Part shown: piece by piece, positions 33,757 to 42,097 of the stretch
How the letters are laid out: the number at the start of each line of letters is the position of its first letter
Position numbering within the stretch: the stretch's first letter is position 1
Source: Frigidibacter sp037095735
Lineage (GTDB): Bacteria; Pseudomonadota; Alphaproteobacteria; Rhodobacterales; Rhodobacteraceae
DNA length: 64,000 nt
Assembly (NCBI RefSeq): GCF_037095735.1
Contig: NZ_JBAWKD010000001.1
Span: 310,001 to 374,000 of the forward strand
Direction: 5' to 3'
The notes under the pieces: model-generated
What the model saw: only the letters and a program-made list of their open reading frames with translations
Database searches by the model: none
Told to the model about the DNA's origin: nothing
Program-made: the position numbers and the translations under genes

Positions 33757-34599
33757 TCACGCGTCCACGCTGGCAAGGAAGGCGGGGCTGAGCACGCCGT
33801 CGAACACATGCGCGGTCGGGCCGGTCATCCAGACGCCATCCTCGCGCCAGTCGATCTCCAGCAGGCCGCCATCGACCTCGACCTCGACCCGCCGGCCGGT
33901 CAGCCCGCGCAGATGCGCGGCGACGGCGGTGGCGCAGGTGCCCGACCCGCAGGCGAGCGTGATGCCCGCACCGCGTTCCCAGACCCGCATCCGCAGCCGG
34001 TCCGGCCCGACGAGGCTGGCGAATTCGACATTCGTCGCCTCGGGGAAAAGCGCGTGATGCTCGATGGAAGCGCCCCAGCCCGCGACATCGACCGCCCCGG
34101 CATCGGCGACGAAGAAGATGCAATGCGGATTGCCCATGCCGACGGCGACCGGATCGCCGTCGATCGGCAGGTGCAGCACGTCGTTGACGGGCACGAGCGG
34201 GATCTGCGCGGGCTCGAGCATCGGCGGCCCCATGTTCACGCTGACCAGCCCGTCGGGGCGGCGCAGAGCGTGCAGGATGCCGCGCGAGGTGCGCAGGCTG
34301 GTGCTGTCGGCGCCGCTTTCGCGCATCATGTAATCGCTGACGCAGCGGGTGGCATTGCCGCAGGCGCCGGCCTCGGACCCGTCCGAGTTCAGGAACTGCA
34401 GCCGGAAATCCGCGTCCTCGGCAGGGTGAATCACCGCGAGCTGGTCGAAGCCCACGCCGCGGTTGCGATCCGCCAGCGCGCACGCCAAGGCGGCCGTCAC
34501 CGGCTGGGCGGTGCGGCGGGCGTCGATCACGACGAAATCGTTGCCGGCGCCGTGCATCTTCATGAACGGCAGCCCTGCGGGGGCGCGAGAGTCTCTCAT
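33757..34599 (-). CDS. dapF: Diaminopimelate epimerase
   Basis: Cofactor-independent epimerase of L,L- to meso-diaminopimelate for lysine and peptidoglycan; 280 residues. Both catalytic cysteines are present, in NSDGSEAGACGNATRC and ACGSGTCATA. KMHGAGNDFVVID, GNPHCIFFV and EFA-S... family blocks are visible. ATG 34599 gives the normal length; the longer frame runs into the tRNA leader. Translation of mtaB follows directly, so the pair is an operon. Confidence 0.96.
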   Translation of the reverse strand: MRDSRAPAGLPFMKMHGAGNDFVVIDARRTAQPVTAALACALADRNRGVGFDQLAVIHPAEDADFRLQFLNSDGSEAGACGNATRCVSDYMMRESGADSTSLRTSRGILHALRRPDGLVSVNMGPPMLEPAQIPLVPVNDVLHLPIDGDPVAVGMGNPHCIFFVADAGAVDVAGWGASIEHHALFPEATNVEFASLVGPDRLRMRVWERGAGITLACGSGTCATAVAAHLRGLTGRRVEVEVDGGLLEIDWREDGVWMTGPTAHVFDGVLSPAFLASVDA

Positions 34600-34664
34600 G
34601 CCGCGCGATATACGCCTGCCGCGAAGATTTTGCCAGCCTTCGCACTTTTTCTCGGGTTTGCCGC

Positions 34665-34692
34665 TTGACCCCACCCGCCACTCCCCTTAGAG
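34665..34692 (+). promoter_or_regulatory. Promoter of tRNA-Lys
   Basis: TTGACC (34665-34670), a 16-bp spacer and TTAGAG (34687-34692) lie 15 bp before the mature tRNA 5' end. Spacing and the strong -35 fit a stable-RNA promoter. Confidence 0.6.
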
Positions 34693-34707
34693 AGCCCCCC
34701 ACGAGAT

Positions 34708-34783
34708 GGGCCCGTAGCTCAGCTGGTAGAGCAACTGACTTTTAATCAGTGGGTCACAGGTTCGAACCCTGTCGGGCTCACCA
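34708..34783 (+). tRNA. tRNA-Lys (anticodon UUU)
   Basis: 76 nt including encoded CCA. The acceptor stem is GGGCCCG pairing with CGGGCTC (one G-U). The D-arm contains TAGCTCAG...TAGAGC, the anticodon stem is ACTGA/TCAGT with loop CTTTTAA (anticodon TTT at positions 34-36), and the T-loop is GGTTCGAACCC. It carries its own promoter and a strong terminator. It marks the boundary between core genes and the accessory island that begins at 34871. Confidence 0.97.
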
Positions 34784-34793
34784 TTTCGTCCCT

Positions 34794-34833
34794 AAAGGCC
34801 GCAGGCGGAAACGCCTGCGGCCTTTGAGTTTTT
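34794..34833 (+). terminator. Rho-independent terminator of tRNA-Lys
   Basis: A perfect 14-bp stem, AAAGGCCGCAGGCG / CGCCTGCGGCCTTT, is closed by a GAAA tetraloop and followed by GAG and TTTTT. It begins 10 bp after the CCA end. It also faces the convergent B12-protein gene, which stops at 34871. Confidence 0.93.
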
Positions 34834-34870
34834 CGGTCATGCTGCTGCGCGGCGAAGCCGGTCGCGACGC

Positions 34871-36643
34871 TCAGCGGGCGGGGACGGCCCCGGGCGCCGA
34901 GACCAGCCCGTCCAGCGCCGAGACCAGTTCGGCCGCCTCGCGGCAGACGATCGCGCCCGCCTCGGCCAGTTCGGCCCCCACGTCGACAGGCAGCGAGGAA
35001 TTCGAGCCCTCCGGGATCTGGTTCAGCCGCCCACCGATCAGCACCGGCAGGTCGAGCCCCTCGCGCGCCAAAGCGGCACGCAGCGCACGGTAATAGCTGA
35101 GCGCGACACCGTTGTAGGTGCTTATCGCGATCGCCGCCGGGCGCTCGGCCGCGGCAAGGCGGGCCAGCCTGTCGGGGTCGGTCGAGACCCCGCCCTCCAG
35201 CGGATGCGCGCCGATCCGCGCTGCCATGTGCTCGATCAGCATCTTGCCGTGCTCGTGCACATCCGAGGTCGCGACCATCACCCGCGGCGCCGCCGCCCGG
35301 ACCCGGGCGACCGCCGCCGGCTCTGCCCCGGCAAGCGCGGCCTCGGCCAGTTCGGCGATCTCGTCCAGGACCGTGGCCGGGAACAGCGCGATCCGCCCGC
35401 CGGGCGCCGCCGGGTCTTCGGCCCCTGCCCCGAAATCGCGTTCGAGCCTGCGGGCCCCAAGCCGGCGCAGGGCCAGAAGCATCTCGAAGACCGAGGCCGT
35501 GTCGACGCCCATTTCCGCCAGCCCGGCCATGACGCGGTCGCGGAAGCGCCGCCCACCGACAAGGATCCGCGCCGCCAGCGCATCGACCGCCGCCTCGTCG
35601 ATCAGCGGTGCAAGCCCCGGCGCGTGGCGGATCAGCGCGCCGGCGAAAAGCTGCGCCTCGATCACTTCGTCGATCTCGGGGATGCGCTGGTTCTCGGTCA
35701 CCGGCACGGCGTTGATCGCGTGGCCGGTGGGCCGGGTGCGCTGGCCATGGGCATCGACCGCCAGATAGGCGGCGAGCCCCGCCCAGTTCTCGGCCGGGGT
35801 GCCACGGTACGCGGTGGTGTTGCCGTAGATCATCGCCCCCGGCGCGGCCCCAGCAAGGTGCATCGCGCGCTGGAAGGCCAGCCGCATCATCGGGTCCGAG
35901 AAGTGGTGGCCGAAGCAATGCGCGGCCTTGGCGCCCACCAGCCCCTCGATCACCTCGCGCTCGATCAGGATCATGCCAAGGCAGGACGCAAGATCGGTGA
36001 ACTGCGCCGCGAATCCGTCGTCGATGTTGGAATGCACGAGGATCGGCACCGGCTGCGCGGCGATCAGGCCCAGCGCCTTCACCGTCTCGGCCGTCGCCTC
36101 GAGGTCGTCGTCGTGACCGGGGACGCGGAAGGTGAAATACTGGCCAAGGTTGCCGATCGCCGTCGAGCCGGCGGCAAGCGCGGCCTTGGTGTTCTCGAAG
36201 GCTGCCGGAAAGCCCAGCACGAAGTCGCCGAAATGCGCGGCGACCGGCGCGGCATTGGCGAGCGCGGCGAATTCCTCGGGCCCGTCCAGGATCATGCCGG
36301 TGCCGCGCAGCCCCTTCGCGCGGATCGCGCGCGGCAGCGCCATCGACCAGTCGAGACACAGCCCGTAGCGCGACACCGAGATGCCGCGCGCGGCGCAGGC
36401 CTCCCAGATCTCGCGATAGGCGCGCAGGCTCTTGCCCGGGTCGCGATAGCCGATCTGCGCATGCTGCGTCACCGCGCCCTCGGCCATCCGCGCCAGCTTG
36501 AAGGCATGTTCCGATGCCGCGCCGACATGGGACAGGAAGGCCGAGGGGCCAAGCCGCCAGTCCCGCGCGGCGGCGCGTCCCTCTGCCAGCAGGGACGCCG
36601 AGTCCGGCAGCGCGGGTTCGGGGAAAAGCGTGGCGCGGTCCAT
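34871..36643 (-). CDS. Coenzyme B12-binding, mutase-like protein
   Basis: A 590-residue cytoplasmic protein. The C-terminal domain (about residues 452-570) is a B12-binding Rossmann fold: the base-off/His-on motif is DVHEHG (Asp461, His463, Gly466), with Ser in IAISTYNG and the GG loop in PVLIGGRLN. The first 430 residues look like an alpha/beta barrel, with IGNLGQYFTFRVPGHDD, VPILVHSNIDDGF, CFGHHFSDPMM and GNTTAYRGTPAENW. They recall the catalytic subunit of glutamate mutase in style, but I cannot align them with confidence. There is no CoA-binding signature. It follows the sulfatase by 3 bp. Likely a carbon-skeleton or amino-acid mutase; a cobalamin-dependent sensor or methyltransferase are alternatives. 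Confidence 0.7.
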   Translation of the reverse strand: MDRATLFPEPALPDSASLLAEGRAAARDWRLGPSAFLSHVGAASEHAFKLARMAEGAVTQHAQIGYRDPGKSLRAYREIWEACAARGISVSRYGLCLDWSMALPRAIRAKGLRGTGMILDGPEEFAALANAAPVAAHFGDFVLGFPAAFENTKAALAAGSTAIGNLGQYFTFRVPGHDDDLEATAETVKALGLIAAQPVPILVHSNIDDGFAAQFTDLASCLGMILIEREVIEGLVGAKAAHCFGHHFSDPMMRLAFQRAMHLAGAAPGAMIYGNTTAYRGTPAENWAGLAAYLAVDAHGQRTRPTGHAINAVPVTENQRIPEIDEVIEAQLFAGALIRHAPGLAPLIDEAAVDALAARILVGGRRFRDRVMAGLAEMGVDTASVFEMLLALRRLGARRLERDFGAGAEDPAAPGGRIALFPATVLDEIAELAEAALAGAEPAAVARVRAAAPRVMVATSDVHEHGKMLIEHMAARIGAHPLEGGVSTDPDRLARLAAAERPAAIAISTYNGVALSYYRALRAALAREGLDLPVLIGGRLNQIPEGSNSSLPVDVGAELAEAGAIVCREAAELVSALDGLVSAPGAVPAR

Positions 36644-36646
36644 CGC

Positions 36647-38119
36647 TCAGGCGCTCGTCAGAAGCTGGGGCATGTCCGAATGCAGCTGCGGCGGCCAGTG
36701 GTGGCCCCGCTGGCTGGACAGGTCGCGATTGCGCCGCGGCCCGGCCTCGCGCGCGGGCAGGCCGGTCAGCCGCCCCTCGATCAGCCAGTCGAGGTCGCTG
36801 CCGTACAGCTCGGACACCAGCAGGTCGGTGAGCCGATCGAGCACCCCAGCGCAGGCCGGATCGCCCGACAGGTCGCCGGCCTCGTCCGGGTCTTCCTCAA
36901 GGTCGAACAGCTGCCGGACATTGCCGACCGGGTAGTAGATCAGCTTGTGCCGCGCATCGCGGACCATCCGGGTGGCCGCGGCATCGGTGCCGAATTCGCC
37001 GTAGACATGCGGCCGCGGCGCGCCCGAGACCATCGAGCGGCCATCGCAGCCCTGCGGCGGCGCGATCCCGGCCAGATCGAGCAGCGTCGGCATGACATCG
37101 GCCAGCGTCACCAGCCGGTCATCCACCGCACCGACCCCGATCCCCCGGTCGCGCGGCCGCCCCAGCAGGATCATCGGCACCCCCGCCGCCCCCTGATAGA
37201 ACAGGCTCTTCGCCCATAGCCCGTGGTCACCCAGCATGTCGCCGTGATCCGAGGTGAAGAGGATAATGGTGTTGTCGAGCAGCATCTCTTCGCGCAGCGT
37301 GCCGATCACCAGCCGGATCTGGTGGTCGATATGGGTGCAGAGCGCGTAGAAGGCGCGCCGGATCGCCGCCACCTGCGCCTCGGAATATTTCTCGCCCCGC
37401 GCGCGCTTCGAGGCGACGGCAAAGGGCAGCGGCTGGGTCGCGGACCAGTCGTCGCCCCGCGCGGCATCGATCGGGATGTCGCGGTAAAGATCCAGATAGG
37501 CCTGCAGCGGCACCAGCGGCGGATGCGGATGCCGATAGGACAGGTACCAGAACCCCGGGCGCGTCGGGTCGCGGCGCTTGATCTGGCGGATCATCGCCTG
37601 TGTCGCCCAGTTGGTGACATGCAGCGCCTCGGCCATGTGCCACGGCCGGTGGACGTAGCCGTCGGTGCTCATCCCGTGGTCGAACTGCTGGCCGGGATGG
37701 CCGCGGTCGCCGAGGAAGATCTCGTAGTCGTCCATCACCCCGTATTGCGCCCGCCCCTCTTCATCCAGATGGACGTCATCGAAGCCGATGCGGTCGCGCT
37801 GCGGGAAGACATGCAGCTTGCCCACCGCCTGCGTCTGGTAACCCGCGGCCGAGAAGCTGGCGGCCAGCGTCTCGGGCGGCATCGCCATCTGGTCGTCATA
37901 GACCCGGTCGCCATGCCGGCGCGGCGAGGCGCCGGTCATCAGCGAGCGCCGCGCCGGCACGCAGATCGGGCATTCGCTGGTCGCGTTCGGATAGCGCGTG
38001 CCGTTGCGGCACAGCTCGTCCAGCGTCGGGGTCTGCACTGCCGGATGCCCTGCCGCCCCCAGCAGATGCGCGGGCCACTGGTCGGTGGTGATCAGCAGGA
38101 AATTCGGTCTGTCGCTCAT
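36647..38119 (-). CDS. Type I (formylglycine-dependent) sulfatase
   Basis: Sulfatase of 490 residues that hydrolyses an organic sulfate ester. N-terminal metal-site NFLLITTDQW, the formylglycine motif CVPAR (Cys53, C-x-P-x-R) with GA-S-P-RRHG downstream, VGKLHVFPQ, and the second metal site LFTSDHGDMLGDHGLWAKSLFYQ are all intact. There is no signal peptide, so it acts in the cytoplasm on an imported substrate. The start overlaps the GntR stop (ATGA), and the B12-protein gene follows 3 bp after its end. The maturation enzyme is encoded at 43013-43987 in the divergent operon. Substrate unknown; an arylsulfatase or choline-sulfatase-like activity is possible. Confidence 0.92.
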   Translation of the reverse strand: MSDRPNFLLITTDQWPAHLLGAAGHPAVQTPTLDELCRNGTRYPNATSECPICVPARRSLMTGASPRRHGDRVYDDQMAMPPETLAASFSAAGYQTQAVGKLHVFPQRDRIGFDDVHLDEEGRAQYGVMDDYEIFLGDRGHPGQQFDHGMSTDGYVHRPWHMAEALHVTNWATQAMIRQIKRRDPTRPGFWYLSYRHPHPPLVPLQAYLDLYRDIPIDAARGDDWSATQPLPFAVASKRARGEKYSEAQVAAIRRAFYALCTHIDHQIRLVIGTLREEMLLDNTIILFTSDHGDMLGDHGLWAKSLFYQGAAGVPMILLGRPRDRGIGVGAVDDRLVTLADVMPTLLDLAGIAPPQGCDGRSMVSGAPRPHVYGEFGTDAAATRMVRDARHKLIYYPVGNVRQLFDLEEDPDEAGDLSGDPACAGVLDRLTDLLVSELYGSDLDWLIEGRLTGLPAREAGPRRNRDLSSQRGHHWPPQLHSDMPQLLTSA

Positions 38120-38847
38120 TGCTCGGGCTCCGCTGGCCGGCCCGTCCGCGGGCCCTGTGTCGCCTCGCGGGCGCGCATGAAATCCTGTGTGCGGCCGAAC
38201 CCGCGCAGCATGTGCTCGCGGATCTCGGCCTCCATCGCGGCGAAATCATCGCCCAGCGCGCAGCGCAGGTAGTCCAGATGCCCCTCGGGCTTCGGACCAC
38301 GCCGGCCATGCGCGCGGTGATGTGCCGCCCAATAGAGTTGCAGCTTGCCGCGCAGCCCGTTCCAGACGCTCAGCAGCAGCGAATGACCGGCGGCCTCGTA
38401 GACGAAGGAGTGCAGCGCCAGTTCGTGCTGGATGCTGGCCTCGTCGTCGCCGCTGTCGATCGAGGCCAGCAGCTGCTCGTGCCGGCGCGTCAGCTCTTGC
38501 GCGAAGGCCGCGTCGCGCCGGTCCCAGACCTGCTGGAAGGCGAAGATCTCGAGCTGGGTGCGGAGCGAGAAGATCTCGTCGACCTCGGTCGGCGACAGAT
38601 CCGCAACATGGGTGCCGGTGAAGGGGATCGAGACCAGCAGCCCCTCTTGGATCAGCACGCCCAGCGCCTCGCGCAGCGGGCCACGGCTGACGCCGAAACG
38701 GCCCGCAAGCTCGGCCTCGCTGATCCGGGCGCCCGGCTGCAGCGCGCCCGAGATGATCGAACTGCGCAGCGCCTCGAGGATCTGGTCGCGATAGGTGCGC
38801 CGCTTCAGGGTCCAGCCCGGGGCGCTGCCGCCCTCCACCACGTCCAT
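38116..38847 (-). CDS. GntR-family transcriptional regulator (FCD subfamily)
   Basis: A 243-residue regulator. The winged helix (RDQILEALRSSIISGALQPGARISEAELAGRFGVSRGPLREALGVLIQEGLL) is followed by an all-helical FCD effector domain from about residue 95 (SPTEVDEIFSLRTQLEIFAFQQVWDR), including the metal-ligand-type histidines in HELALHSFVYEAAGH and EIREHM. ATG 38847 gives a normal N-terminus. It is the first gene of the leftward operon and is translationally coupled to the sulfatase. It should control both operons of the island from the shared 182-bp spacer, which contains an FCD-type operator. Confidence 0.9.
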   Translation of the reverse strand: MDVVEGGSAPGWTLKRRTYRDQILEALRSSIISGALQPGARISEAELAGRFGVSRGPLREALGVLIQEGLLVSIPFTGTHVADLSPTEVDEIFSLRTQLEIFAFQQVWDRRDAAFAQELTRRHEQLLASIDSGDDEASIQHELALHSFVYEAAGHSLLLSVWNGLRGKLQLYWAAHHRAHGRRGPKPEGHLDYLRCALGDDFAAMEAEIREHMLRGFGRTQDFMRAREATQGPRTGRPAEPEQ

Positions 38848-38944
38848 GCGCCACCTGCCCGCTTTTTCACCGCCGCGCCGCGGCCAATCCCGAATTTCAA
38901 GGACCGTCGGCGAATTGTGTTGATTGCAGATGGTCGGCGGTCGA

Positions 38945-38954
38945 TTGTCAACAA
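38945..38954. promoter_or_regulatory. Candidate GntR/FCD operator
   Basis: TTGTCAACAA matches the FadR/FCD consensus TNGT-N(0-3)-ACNA. It lies centrally in the divergent spacer, about 98 bp before the GntR start and 75 bp before the binding-protein gene. It is the best such site in the spacer. Confidence 0.5.
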
Positions 38955-39029
38955 AGATCGCCGCCACAGAGACCGCGCGACCGGCCGGTGCCGAAAGAAA
39001 GCGCACACCGCAGACAGGGAAGCAGAGAG

Positions 39030-39860
39030 ATGATCACCAGACGCAGCCTCATCGGAACCGCCGTCGCCGCCTCGGCCCTCGTCGCGGGGGCCGGCATCGC
39101 GCTGGCCGAAACCGCGCTGGACAGTGTGAAGGCGAGCGGCAGCCTGCGCGTCGGCGTCACGCCGGCGGACCCGTGGTTCTTCAAGGACCCGATCGCGGGC
39201 GACTGGTCCGGCGTCGGGGTCGAGATGGGCAAGGCCATGGCCGAAAAGCTGGGCGTCACCTTCGAGCCGGTCGAGACCACCTGGGGCAATTCCGTCGCCG
39301 CGATCCAGGCCGGCCAGATCGACGTGATGTTCGTGCTCGACGCCACGGACGAGCGGCGCAAGGCGATCGACTTCCCCGAGGCGCCGCTTTTCTACTACGC
39401 CATGGGCGCGCTCATCCAGGACGGGATGGAGGTAAAGACCTGGGAGGACCTCAACAAGGAGGGCACCACGGTCGGCGTCACGCTGGGCACGACCGTCGAC
39501 AAGCTGCTGACCGAAAAGCTCGCCAAGGCGAAGATCGAGCGCTTCGCCTCGAACGACGAGGCGGTGGCGGCCTTCGTGTCGCGCCGGGTCGATGCCGTGT
39601 CGCAGTTCCACCCGGCGCTGATCGTGCAGGTCAGCCGGATCGGCACCGGCAAGGTGGTCCTGCCCGAAGAGATCCACGCGGTCCCGACCTCGGTCGGGCT
39701 GCCCAAGGCGGCGGATCCCTCGTTCAAGGACTGGGTCAGCGACTTCATCGCCACCGCCTATGGCGACGGCACCACCAAGTCGATCTTCGAAGGCTACATC
39801 CGCACCAAGGGCATCGACCCGGCGACGGTGCCCGGCCTCGTGAAGGAAGACTGGATCTGA
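39030..39860 (+). CDS. ABC transporter substrate-binding protein (polar amino acid type)
   Basis: Periplasmic binding protein of family 3, 276 residues. A Tat-like signal, TRRSLIGTAVAASALVAGAGIALA, runs to about residue 26. The mature start LRVGVTPADPWFFKDP, then GVGVEMGKAMAEKLGVTFEPVETTWGNSVAAIQAGQIDV, matches amino-acid-binding proteins. The hinge and lobe-2 strands (TTVGVTLGTTVDKLL) are also present. ATG 39030 has AGAGAG immediately upstream. It is the first gene of the rightward operon; permeases and ATPase follow. Ligand expected: an amino acid or amino-acid-like compound, possibly sulfated given the neighbours. Confidence 0.9.
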   Translation: MITRRSLIGTAVAASALVAGAGIALAETALDSVKASGSLRVGVTPADPWFFKDPIAGDWSGVGVEMGKAMAEKLGVTFEPVETTWGNSVAAIQAGQIDVMFVLDATDERRKAIDFPEAPLFYYAMGALIQDGMEVKTWEDLNKEGTTVGVTLGTTVDKLLTEKLAKAKIERFASNDEAVAAFVSRRVDAVSQFHPALIVQVSRIGTGKVVLPEEIHAVPTSVGLPKAADPSFKDWVSDFIATAYGDGTTKSIFEGYIRTKGIDPATVPGLVKEDWI

Positions 39861-39912
39861 CCGGCGCGACGCGCCCCCATCCGGGGGCGCGCGCCCGGCG
39901 TCCGAGGACGGC

Positions 39913-40578
39913 ATGCAGAGCTATCAGTGGGATTTCGGGGCGGTGCTCGCCCATTGGCCGATGTTCCTGCAGGGACTGGGCGGGACCGTCGCGATCTCGG
40001 CGCTGGCGATTCTGCTGGGGATCCTCGGCGGCGGGCTGGTCGCGACGGCGCGGCTGTCGCGCTGGCGGCTGCTGCGCGGGCTCGGCCGGGTCTATACCGA
40101 GTTCTACCGCAACACTCCCGGCATCCTGCATTTCTTCTGGGTCTACTACGCGCTGCCGGTCGTGGCGGACATCCGGCTCGGCCCGCTCGAAGCGGCGGTG
40201 ATCGCGCTCGCCACCCAGTCCTCGGCCTTCTACGCCGAGGTGTTCCGCGGCGGGATCCAGTCGATCCGGCCGGGACAATGGGAAGGCGCGGTGGCGCTGG
40301 GCATGTCGCGGCGGCGGGCGCTGGTGCGGGTGATCCTGCCGCAGGCCGCGCGCCGAATGACCGCCCCCTTCGTCGAGCGCTCGTTCGAGATCATCAAGAC
40401 CTCGTCGCTGGCCTCGACGCTGGCCTATGGCGAGCTGGTTTACCAGGGCATGCAGGTCGCCTCGATCACCTATCGCCCGCTCGAGACCTATACCGTGCTG
40501 GCGCTGATCTACTTCGCGCTGCTGTTCGTGCTGTCCTCGCTGGCCAAGCTGGCCGAGGACCGGCTGAGGGAGGCCTGA
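39913..40578 (+). CDS. ABC transporter permease, polar amino acid type (first)
   Basis: HisM/GlnP-type inner-membrane permease, 221 residues with about five helices. The EAA-loop contacts the ATPase: AVALGMSRRRALVRVILPQAARRMTAPFVERSFEIIKTSSLAS. FYRNTPGILHFFWVYYALPV is the family's R-x-TP-x-L-x-Q-like signature. It is separated by 1 bp from the second permease, so the importer has a heterodimeric channel. ATG 39913 follows the binding-protein stop by 52 bp. Confidence 0.92.
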   Translation: MQSYQWDFGAVLAHWPMFLQGLGGTVAISALAILLGILGGGLVATARLSRWRLLRGLGRVYTEFYRNTPGILHFFWVYYALPVVADIRLGPLEAAVIALATQSSAFYAEVFRGGIQSIRPGQWEGAVALGMSRRRALVRVILPQAARRMTAPFVERSFEIIKTSSLASTLAYGELVYQGMQVASITYRPLETYTVLALIYFALLFVLSSLAKLAEDRLREA

Positions 40579-40579
40579 G

Positions 40580-41245
40580 ATGGGATACCAGTTCGATGTC
40601 TCGCTGGTCTGGCGCACGCTTCCCGTCCTGTGGCGCGGGGTGGTCGTCAGTGTCGAGCTCTGGGCGGCCTGCCTCGTGGTCGGGCTGGCGCTGGGCTTGC
40701 TCGTGGCACTCGCGCGGCTTTCGCCGCTGCGGCCGTTGCGGGTGCTCGGCCGTGCTTTCGTCGAGTTCTTCCGCAACATCCCGGCGCTGATCCAGCTGAT
40801 CTGGTTCTTCTACGCCTTCCCGATCCTGATCGGCGCGCAGATGACCCCCTTCACCGCCGCGGTGCTGGGCATCTCGCTGAACACCGCCGCCTTCTCGGCC
40901 GAGATCTACCGCGCCGGCATCCAGTCGATCGAGCGCGGCCAGTGGGAGGGCGCGCGCGCCATCGGCATGAGCCGCGCCACCTCGCTGCGCCGGGTGATCC
41001 TGCCGCAGGTCTTCCGCCGCATGCTGCCCGCCTTCACCAACCGCGCCGTCGAGGTCGGCAAGGTGACCTCGCTCGCCTCGGTGCTGAGCGTGCAGGAACT
41101 GATGTATCAGGGCCGCATCCTGTCCTCGACTTTCTACCGCCCGCTCGAGATCTTCACCACGGTCGGCCTCGTCTACCTGGTGATGATCTACCCGCTGACC
41201 TGGACCTCCGGCTTGCTCGAGCGCCGGATGGCCCGCACGACCTGA
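40580..41245 (+). CDS. ABC transporter permease, polar amino acid type (second)
   Basis: Second HisM-like permease, also 221 residues. It has FFRNIPALIQLIWFFYAFPILIG and the EAA-loop ARAIGMSRATSLRRVILPQVFRRMLPAFTNRAVEVGKVTSLASVLSVQEL. Paired with the preceding permease in head-to-tail order; the ATPase starts 10 bp after its stop. ATG 40580 is 2 bp after the first permease's stop codon, with GGGAGG upstream. Confidence 0.92.
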   Translation: MGYQFDVSLVWRTLPVLWRGVVVSVELWAACLVVGLALGLLVALARLSPLRPLRVLGRAFVEFFRNIPALIQLIWFFYAFPILIGAQMTPFTAAVLGISLNTAAFSAEIYRAGIQSIERGQWEGARAIGMSRATSLRRVILPQVFRRMLPAFTNRAVEVGKVTSLASVLSVQELMYQGRILSSTFYRPLEIFTTVGLVYLVMIYPLTWTSGLLERRMARTT

Positions 41246-41255
41246 GGGGACCGCC

Positions 41256-42068
41256 GTGACCACTGTCGCCACCGCTGCCGAGACCGACACCGCCATCCTG
41301 CGCTGCGAGAGGCTGTCGAAATCCTTCGGCACGCTCGAGGTGCTCAAGGGCATCGACCTGACCGTGGCCCCCGGCGAGCGGATCGCGATCATCGGCGGAT
41401 CGGGCTCGGGCAAGTCCACGCTGCTGCGCTGCCTGAACTTCATGGAGAAACCCACCTCCGGGCGCGTCATCCTGGACGGGGCCCGCGTCGGGCGCGTCCG
41501 CCCGGGCCGCGACGGGCGGGAACAGGTCAGCTACCCCGAACGCGACCTGATGGCCGTGCGCCGCCGGGTCGGCATGGTCTTCCAGCAGTTCAACCTCTTT
41601 CCGCACATGACCGCGCTCGGCAATGTCATGGAGGGGCTGGTCAGCGTGCTGGGCCGCCCCCGGGCCGAGGCGCGCGAGCGCGCGACGGCAGAGCTTGGCC
41701 GGGTCGGCCTTGCCGAGAAACTCGACACCTACCCCGCGCGGCTTTCCGGCGGGCAGCAGCAGCGGGTGGCCATCGCCCGCGCGCTGGCGATGGACCCGGA
41801 GGTGCTGCTTTTCGACGAGCCGACCTCGTCGCTCGACCCCGAGCTGGTGGGCGAGGTGCTGCGCACGATCCTCGCACTGGCCGAGGAAGGCCGCACCATG
41901 CTGCTCGTGACACATGAACTCGGCTTCGCCTACCGCTTCGCGACGCGGGTGATCTACCTTTTCGACGGCGTGATCCACGAAGAGGGCACCGCCGAGCAGA
42001 TCTTCCGCAATCCGCAGCGCGACAAGACCCGGGCCTTCATCGCCCGTTCGTCCGAATTCTCGCTCTGA
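41256..42068 (+). CDS. ABC transporter ATP-binding protein, polar amino acid type
   Basis: GlnQ/HisP-type ATPase, 270 residues. Walker A is GGSGSGKST, the Q-loop FQQFNLFPHMTALGNVMEG, signature LSGGQQQRVAIARALAMDPE, Walker B VLLFDEPTSSLDPE, H-loop LLVTHELGFAYRF. Compared with typical members it has a short insertion after GRVILDG (VGRVRPGRDGREQVSYPERDLMAVRRR). The start is GTG 41256 with GAGGGGA upstream. It completes the importer. Confidence 0.95.
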   Translation: MTTVATAAETDTAILRCERLSKSFGTLEVLKGIDLTVAPGERIAIIGGSGSGKSTLLRCLNFMEKPTSGRVILDGARVGRVRPGRDGREQVSYPERDLMAVRRRVGMVFQQFNLFPHMTALGNVMEGLVSVLGRPRAEARERATAELGRVGLAEKLDTYPARLSGGQQQRVAIARALAMDPEVLLFDEPTSSLDPELVGEVLRTILALAEEGRTMLLVTHELGFAYRFATRVIYLFDGVIHEEGTAEQIFRNPQRDKTRAFIARSSEFSL

Positions 42069-42097
42069 CCCAGACACGCCTCACCGGAGACCCTCCC

